From Constantimarinum furrinae (GTDB lineage Bacteria; Bacteroidota; Bacteroidia; Flavobacteriales; Flavobacteriaceae), in the NCBI RefSeq assembly GCF_014295415.1, contig NZ_CP052909.1, positions 1,550,001 through 1,614,000 on the forward strand: 64,000 nucleotides of DNA, in the 5' to 3' direction. A model generated the notes under the pieces. It ran no database searches. It saw only the letters and a program-made list of their open reading frames with translations, and was not told the origin of the DNA. The position numbers and the translations under genes were made by a program. How positions within the stretch are numbered: position 1 is the first letter of the stretch; each line of letters opens with the position of its first letter. Of the stretch, positions 58,820 to 64,000 are shown piece after piece.

Positions 58820-61669
58820 TTAAACTTCCATATACGCCTCAATTGGCTCACAAGTACAGATAAGGTTTCTGTCACCATAGGCATCATCTACCCGACGAAC
58901 AGAGGGCCAAAATTTATTGTCATTCAAATAATCTAGCGGAAACGCTGCCTGCTTACGTGTGTATGGTAATTCCCATTCATCTCCGGTCAACATTTGTTGG
59001 GTGTGAGGAGCATTTTTTAATACATTGTTCGGCTCATCTTTATCTGCTGCGTCTATCTCTTTTCTGATAGAGATCATAGCATCGCAAAAACGATCCAGTT
59101 CCTCCAGGCTTTCACTTTCTGTAGGTTCTATCATCATGGTTCCGGCAACGGGAAATGACACCGTAGGCGCATGAAACCCATAATCCATCAATCGTTTTGC
59201 TATATCGGTTACTTCTATTCCATTTGATTTAAACGGTCGGCAATCAATGATCATCTCATGCGCCGCTCGTCCGCGTTCTCCTGCATACAACACATCGAAA
59301 CTTCCTTTTAATCTTTGCTTGATATAATTGGCGTTCAATATGGCGTATTCTGTAGATTTCTTTAATCCGGCGGTACCTAGCATACTGATGTAGGCATAAC
59401 TAATAATACAGGCTAAGGAACTCCCCCAGGGTGCCGCCGAAATTGCCGTGATAGCGTGTTCACCTCCGGTGGCGATCACAGGATTACCTGGTAAAAAGGG
59501 TACTAACTGACTCGCTACACATATTGGACCTACCCCGGGTCCACCTCCTCCATGAGGAATGGCAAAGGTTTTATGAAGGTTTAAATGACAAACATCGGCC
59601 CCTATTGCCCCCGGATTCGTAAGAGCAACTTGCGCATTCATATTTGCGCCATCCATATAGACTTGTCCACCATTTTCGTGAATGATACTCGTTATTTCTT
59701 TAATGGCGCTTTCATAAACACCGTGAGTCGAAGGATAGGTCACCATAAGAGCTGCTAGTTCGTTTTTGTGTTCGGTGGCCTTTTGGCGCAGATCGTCCAC
59801 ATCGATATTTCCATCGTCACTGGCCTTCGTAACTACTACTTTCATACCTGCCATAACAGCACTTGCGGGATTGGTGCCATGCGCCGACGAAGGAATAAGA
59901 CAAATATTTCGATGCCCTTCTCCTTTGCTTTCATGGTATGCTCTAATCACCATAAGTCCTGCATACTCTCCTTGCGCACCCGAATTGGGTTGCAATGATG
60001 TTCCTGCAAAGCCGGTGATCTCAGTCAATTGGTTCTCCAGTTTTCTAAGCATCTGCTGATAGCCTCCTGCCTGATACGTAGGAGCAAAAGGATGCATATT
60101 TCCCCATTGCGGATCGCTTAAGGGTAACATCTCTGCCGCAGCATTTAATTTCATCGTACACGATCCTAAGGAGATCATGGAATGATTCAGAGCAAGATCC
60201 TTGCGCTCTAATCGCTTTATATAACGCATGAGCTCAGTTTCACTATGATAACTGTTAAATACCTCGTTGGTGAGGAAATCAGTTTTTCTCGCTACTTCCT
60301 CAGGGATTTTATTTCCGGTGAGCAATTCAGAAATGTGAATGGCATCGGTATTGTCTGCTTCAGCAAAAACAGATACAATCGCGTTAAGATCTTTTAAAGT
60401 TGTAGTTTCATTAATTGAAATGGAAACCGTTTCAGAATCAGGGTAATAAAAGTTTATTTCCTTGCTCTCGGCCAGAGGTTTTACGTAATCTGTATTGGTT
60501 TTGATCGCGATAGTGTCAAAATAAGTTTCATTGGCCTGGGTAAAGCCCATTTGCTCCAATACAGTAGCCAGGGTCACTGCCGAATTATGCACCTTCGACG
60601 CAATGTATTTAAGTCCGTTGGGACCGTGATACACTCCGTACATGCCCGCCATAACAGCGAGCAAAACCTGTGCTGTGCAAATATTTGAGGTTGCTTTATC
60701 CCTTTTTATATGTTGCTCGCGGGTCTGCAGCGCCATCCTTAGCGCACGGTTTCCATCGGTGTCTTTGGTCACCCCAATAATTCTACCAGGGATATTTCTT
60801 TTATATTCTTCTTTGGTGGCAAAATAGGCTGCATGTGGTCCACCGTAGCCTAATGGAATTCCAAATCGTTGCGTAGTACCCACTACCACATCCACTCCAA
60901 AATTTCCCGGAGCTTCCAGTTTTACAAGGCTTAAAATATCAGCCGCCACCGCCACTTTTATTTGAGCCTCTTTGGCCGACTTTATAAAATCTTTATAGTT
61001 ATAGACCTTTCCGGTTTTACCGGGATACTGCAAGAGTGCTCCAAAAAATTCAGAGGAGAAATCAAATGTTTCATGATCTCCTATTACCAGTTCAATTCCC
61101 AGCGGCATAGATCGTGTCTGTAAAAGCGATAATGTTTGGGGAAGGATTTCTTCAGAAACAAAAAACTTGGTGGCATTGTTCTTCTTCTGCTCACGTTCTC
61201 TAACTGCAAATAACAATGCCATGGCTTCGGCGGCAGCAGTTGCTTCATCCAGTAATGATGCATTAGCCAATTCCATACCGGTAAGATCGGTTACCATGGT
61301 TTGGAAGTTTAACAATGCCTCCAAACGTCCTTGAGCGATCTCGGCCTGATACGGCGTATAGGCGGTATACCATCCCGGATTTTCAAGGATATTCCGTTGG
61401 ATTACGGGTGGTGTAATGGATTGATGATAGCCTAACCCAATATAAGTTTTAAAAACCCTGTTTAACGTAGATAATTGTGTAATGTGCTCCAGATACTCCT
61501 GCTCACTTAGAGGTTCGTCCAGGTTTAATTCTTCCTTCAGGCGAATATCATCGGGAATGGTTTCAGAAATAAGTTGATCCAGCGAATCAACACCAACCGT
61601 TTTTAGCATTTTTGGAAGGTCGGTTCTACGCGGACCAATATGTCTAATGGCAAAAGAATCTGTATTCAT
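58820..61669 (-). CDS. gcvP: Glycine dehydrogenase (decarboxylating), P-protein
   Basis: PLP-dependent P-protein of the glycine cleavage system, which decarboxylates glycine and passes aminomethyl to the lipoyl H-protein. The 949-residue product is the long homodimeric form: [42 protein letters not shown] in the N-half and the PLP-lysine segment [20 protein letters not shown] in the C-half, plus [21 protein letters not shown]- and H-protein genes are not adjacent. It has a TAATTTTG box upstream on the minus strand and a terminator downstream. Confidence 0.96.
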   Translation of the reverse strand: MNTDSFAIRHIGPRRTDLPKMLKTVGVDSLDQLISETIPDDIRLKEELNLDEPLSEQEYLEHITQLSTLNRVFKTYIGLGYHQSITPPVIQRNILENPGWYTAYTPYQAEIAQGRLEALLNFQTMVTDLTGMELANASLLDEATAAAEAMALLFAVREREQKKNNATKFFVSEEILPQTLSLLQTRSMPLGIELVIGDHETFDFSSEFFGALLQYPGKTGKVYNYKDFIKSAKEAQIKVAVAADILSLVKLEAPGNFGVDVVVGTTQRFGIPLGYGGPHAAYFATKEEYKRNIPGRIIGVTKDTDGNRALRMALQTREQHIKRDKATSNICTAQVLLAVMAGMYGVYHGPNGLKYIASKVHNSAVTLATVLEQMGFTQANETYFDTIAIKTNTDYVKPLAESKEINFYYPDSETVSISINETTTLKDLNAIVSVFAEADNTDAIHISELLTGNKIPEEVARKTDFLTNEVFNSYHSETELMRYIKRLERKDLALNHSMISLGSCTMKLNAAAEMLPLSDPQWGNMHPFAPTYQAGGYQQMLRKLENQLTEITGFAGTSLQPNSGAQGEYAGLMVIRAYHESKGEGHRNICLIPSSAHGTNPASAVMAGMKVVVTKASDDGNIDVDDLRQKATEHKNELAALMVTYPSTHGVYESAIKEITSIIHENGGQVYMDGANMNAQVALTNPGAIGADVCHLNLHKTFAIPHGGGGPGVGPICVASQLVPFLPGNPVIATGGEHAITAISAAPWGSSLACIISYAYISMLGTAGLKKSTEYAILNANYIKQRLKGSFDVLYAGERGRAAHEMIIDCRPFKSNGIEVTDIAKRLMDYGFHAPTVSFPVAGTMMIEPTESESLEELDRFCDAMISIRKEIDAADKDEPNNVLKNAPHTQQMLTGDEWELPYTRKQAAFPLDYLNDNKFWPSVRRVDDAYGDRNLICTCEPIEAYMEV

Positions 61670-61820
61670 TAATGTACTTTTATTTTAAGTTTTACCGTTC
61701 CCGGTATTTTGCGGCAAAATTACAATATTAAAAGGATATTTCTTCCTTTTTCAAACCACACACCTATACATTTTTTCAACTAAAAGTAAAGGTTACTAAC
61801 ACATTGGCTATTTTTGTTTT

Positions 61821-62645
61821 GTGGATCTTCTAAATCGTGTTTTCAGGTTTTACATTAACAGCAGCATACATGTTAGCTTAGCGGTTTGTGCTTTAGTTGC
61901 TTTGAGTGTGTTAGAGTATTCCATAAGCGTTTCCTTCTATTTTTGGGGTTTTGTTTTTTTTGGAAGCATTTCGGGATATAATTTTGTGAAATATGCCGAA
62001 GTCGCCGGACTCCATCATCGTAGTCTGGCGCAGTCATTAAAGACCATTCAGATATTTTCTTTCTTCTGTTTCGCAGTCTTGCTTTATTGTGTGTTTCATG
62101 TCAATTTAAAGGTGCTTTTTGCAAGCGGAATTTTGGGGCTCTTTACCTTGTGCTATGCCGTTCCGGTTTTGAAAGGAAAGAGCTTTAGGACGATCAACGG
62201 ACTAAAGATATACATCGTCGCCTTGGTTTGGGCCGGGGTAACAGTAATATTGCCGCTCATTGCTTCAGAAGAGAATCTTCATTCAGATCATTGGATCTCC
62301 TTTGTTCAACGAGCGATGATCGTTCTCGTTCTCACTTTACCTTTCGAAATACGCGATCTTAAATATGATGTGAAGTCACTGGGGACTATTCCGCAGAAAT
62401 TGGGAATTTTAAATACAAAGATACTTGGAACAGCAATTCTAGTGAGTACACTCATACTTGAAATAGTAAAGACTGAAAGAGAATTCTCATATACAGGAAG
62501 CCTGTTTTTTTTGGGAGTATTGTTGGTAGGAGCATTATGGGCTAGCAGAAAGGAGCAATCAACTTATTTTGCTTCGTTTTGGGTAGAAGGGATTCCGTTA
62601 GTGTGGCTGGGAGTCTACTGTTTACTGAGACAATTCTTGTTGTAG
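61821..62645 (+). CDS. UbiA-like integral membrane protein
   Basis: The 274-residue product has about eight hydrophobic helices. FEIRDLKYDVKSLGTIPQKLG fits the second Asp-rich loop of UbiA prenyltransferases, and GYNFVKYAEVAG fills the first-loop position but lacks its usual aspartates. It may therefore be a degenerate or divergent UbiA-type protein rather than an active prenyltransferase. The start is GTG at 61821, 4 nt after a TATTTTTG box (61809-61816). Its end overlaps the convergent small ORF (62622-62864) by 24 nt. Confidence 0.75.
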   Translation: MDLLNRVFRFYINSSIHVSLAVCALVALSVLEYSISVSFYFWGFVFFGSISGYNFVKYAEVAGLHHRSLAQSLKTIQIFSFFCFAVLLYCVFHVNLKVLFASGILGLFTLCYAVPVLKGKSFRTINGLKIYIVALVWAGVTVILPLIASEENLHSDHWISFVQRAMIVLVLTLPFEIRDLKYDVKSLGTIPQKLGILNTKILGTAILVSTLILEIVKTEREFSYTGSLFFLGVLLVGALWASRKEQSTYFASFWVEGIPLVWLGVYCLLRQFLL

Positions 62646-62864
62646 GCGCTTTTTGATAGCTTCTTTATTTTCCTTCGGAAGTGTTTTGAGATCTGCCGAC
62701 TTAATTGCACTGCTTAGTTTGCCATTTCGAATGGAGTGCTCTCGGCATAGACGACACATAAACTGATGTATTTTCATCAGCAACTTTTGCCACCTACTTG
62801 CTTCTTCATATTGAGCTTTATCACAAACTTGAGCGGCTTCACCGCAATTAATCATAATTTTCAT
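62622..62864 (-). CDS. Small Cys-rich protein, possible anti-sigma factor
   Basis: The 80-residue product begins MKIMINCGEAAQVCDKAQYEEAS, followed by FMCRLCREHSIRNG. The pattern (an N-terminal CxxxxxxC and a CxxCxxH) resembles zinc-binding anti-sigma domains, and the gene lies 3 nt after the stop of the ECF sigma gene. Homologues of this type in flavobacteria are often mislabelled as glycine dehydrogenase because gcvP is near. No membrane helix, so a soluble anti-sigma or zinc-sensor role is inferred. Confidence 0.65.
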   Translation of the reverse strand: MKIMINCGEAAQVCDKAQYEEASRWQKLLMKIHQFMCRLCREHSIRNGKLSSAIKSADLKTLPKENKEAIKKRLQQELSQ

Positions 62865-62867
62865 AAA

Positions 62868-63419
62868 CTAAAACCAGTTTTTTTCAAGGCATTCCGCCAT
62901 AGCTGTTCTCGCTCTGTGGATGATTACCCAAAGGTTAGACGGTGTGATATTAAATTCATTACATATGGTTTCTGTATCGAATCCATCAATGGTCTTCATC
63001 TTAAAAATTGCAGCCTGTTTTTCACTTAACCCTTCCATACATTCCAAGATTGCCAGCCCTAACTCTTCATTAACCATAGTGTCTTCGGCTGTTTTATCGA
63101 AAGGATCACTTACCCGTTCCTCCAGCCAATCTCCCTCTGCATCTTCACTCGTATAAGTCATTCTCACTTCGGCCTTTCCTTTGTTGGAGTTTATCTTACG
63201 ATAATGATCTATGATCTTGCGTTTCAGAATGGAGATAAGCCAGGTGCGTTCAGATGCTTCCCCCTTAAAGTTCTTCTTGGATTTTAATCCGGCCAGAAAA
63301 GTTTCAGAAATAAGATCCTGAGCCACAACGTGATCGTTTACCCGAACAATGGTGTAATTGTAAAGGTAATCTGAGTAACGATCTACCCAAACTTCAGGAT
63401 TTAAAATATTCTCGGCCAT
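62868..63419 (-). CDS. ECF-type RNA polymerase sigma factor
   Basis: The 183-residue product has region 2 (YSDYLYNYTIVRVNDHVVAQDLISETFLAGL, with the Ser-Glu-Thr-Phe core, and ERTWLISILKRKIIDHYRK) and region 4 (LSEKQAAIFKMKTIDGFDTE, ICNEFNITPSNLWVIIHRAR, the helix-turn-helix). The N-terminus starts MAENILNPEVW. It probably activates a small stress regulon, controlled by the Cys-rich partner encoded 3 nt downstream. A TATTTTTG box is 20-odd nt upstream on the minus strand. Confidence 0.92.
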   Translation of the reverse strand: MAENILNPEVWVDRYSDYLYNYTIVRVNDHVVAQDLISETFLAGLKSKKNFKGEASERTWLISILKRKIIDHYRKINSNKGKAEVRMTYTSEDAEGDWLEERVSDPFDKTAEDTMVNEELGLAILECMEGLSEKQAAIFKMKTIDGFDTETICNEFNITPSNLWVIIHRARTAMAECLEKNWF

Positions 63420-63482
63420 TAGAGATATGTCTATTTATATCAAAAATAGGAAAGATCATCAAAGAAATTCACTTAAAACCAA

Positions 63483-64000
63483 TTATTTAATTGTTAGAAG
63501 TCCGGCGCGTTTTAACAAAGCATCGGGATTCGGTTTTTTGCCTCGGAATTTCACATAAAGCTCCATGGGATCCTCCGTTCCTCCTTTCGATAATACAAAC
63601 TCTTTAAAAGCTTTTGCCACTTTTTTGCTGAATATACCTTCTTCCTTGAAATATTCAAAAGCATCTGCATCCAGTACTTCTGCCCATTTGTAACTGTAAT
63701 AGCCTGCCGAATAACCTCCCTGAAAGATATGAGAAAAAGCCGTGCTCATACAGGTTTCTTTGGTATCCGGATACAATTGAGTTGCCTTGAACGACTTTGT
63801 TTCGAAAGCTTTTACGTCTTTTATTTCGGATGGATCCGATCCGTGCCACGCCATATCCAACATACCGAAACTTACCTGCCGTAGGGTCTTCATTCCCTCA
63901 TGGAATGTGGCCGATGCCTTGATCTTTTCTAAGTACTTCATCGGAATTACCTCCCCGGTTTCAAAATGTGTGGCAAACATTTCCAGAGCCTCCGTTTCGT
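63483..64000 (-). CDS. M3 family peptidase, C-terminal part (cut by window edge)
   Basis: The C-terminal 173 residues of a zinc metallopeptidase of the M3 (thimet oligopeptidase/dipeptidyl carboxypeptidase) family: FSHIFQGGYSAGYYSYKWAE, VLDADAFEYFKEEGIF and ELYVKFRGKKPNPDALLKRAGL, all typical of the Dcp/OpdA end. The frame stays open to position 64000 and the HExxH motif lies beyond it. It trims peptides; whether it is secreted cannot be seen. Confidence 0.9.
   Translation of the reverse strand, partial: ETEALEMFATHFETGEVIPMKYLEKIKASATFHEGMKTLRQVSFGMLDMAWHGSDPSEIKDVKAFETKSFKATQLYPDTKETCMSTAFSHIFQGGYSAGYYSYKWAEVLDADAFEYFKEEGIFSKKVAKAFKEFVLSKGGTEDPMELYVKFRGKKPNPDALLKRAGLLTIK

Noticed and set aside
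62622-62864. Glycine dehydrogenase label for the small Cys-rich gene
   Set aside because: The product has no P-protein motif; gcvP itself is intact at 58820-61669.

Overview
The window looks like a chromosomal segment of a marine-type, gliding member of the Flavobacteriaceae (Bacteroidota). Several signals agree. The gldJ, porU and porV genes of gliding and type IX secretion (T9SS) lie side by side. One product carries a T9SS sorting domain. Promoters fit the Bacteroidota TTTG / TAnnTTTG consensus, and Shine-Dalgarno sequences are largely absent. The DNA is AT-rich and there are many lipoproteins and signal peptides ending in AQ. No prophage, IS element, CRISPR array or resistance island is visible. 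Most of the window is core genome.

Layout. 1-4.1 kb: 5' end of lysS, a CxxS thioredoxin-fold protein, a membrane-anchored LuxR-type regulator, and a yqaE-lipoprotein-lipB operon. 4.1-8.7 kb: a four-gene minus-strand envelope operon (lipoprotein, double-anchored Cys-rich protein, OmpA-type lipoprotein, TapB-like protein) and a 49-residue ORF. 8.8-17.1 kb: an AraC-output hybrid two-component sensor, a large lipoprotein, rnhB and a Porin_10-type porin. 17.1-25.0 kb: a tightly coupled six-gene minus-strand operon built around a classical AAA+ ATPase, with a coiled-coil protein, two unknown soluble proteins and two membrane proteins. This is the best candidate here for an undescribed system. 25.1-25.3 kb: a GC-rich three-hairpin element and a terminator. 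25.3-36.6 kb: acyl-CoA dehydrogenase, anmK, an amino-acid dehydrogenase, nhaD, an exbB-exbD-tonB set, a BNR/T9SS surface protein and folC. 36.7-37.8 kb: two tRNA-Val genes, a 17-bp copy of a tRNA 3' end, and nine units of a 69-bp tandem repeat. 37.9-46.6 kb: murF, gldJ, porU, porV, cdd. 46.8-49.5 kb: pdhA-pdhC. 49.6-53.4 kb: SDR, SprT-like protease, mannose-1-P guanylyltransferase, DUF389. 53.4-58.6 kb: an MlaE/MlaF-type lipid transporter, alkaline phosphatase, and a GT2-methyltransferase-ketosynthase III trio. 58.8-64 kb: gcvP, a UbiA-like membrane protein, an ECF sigma factor with a small Cys-rich partner, and the 3' end of an M3 peptidase gene.

How the genes work together. Envelope functions dominate: T9SS export (PorU, PorV, GldJ) with its likely cargo, proton-driven TonB energisation, peptidoglycan synthesis and recycling (MurF, AnmK), and lipid trafficking (MlaEF). 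Central metabolism is represented by the PDH E1-alpha and E2 subunits, LipB (octanoyl transfer for lipoylation) and GcvP. PDH and the glycine cleavage system are both lipoate-dependent. The rest is unknown-function operons and regulators.
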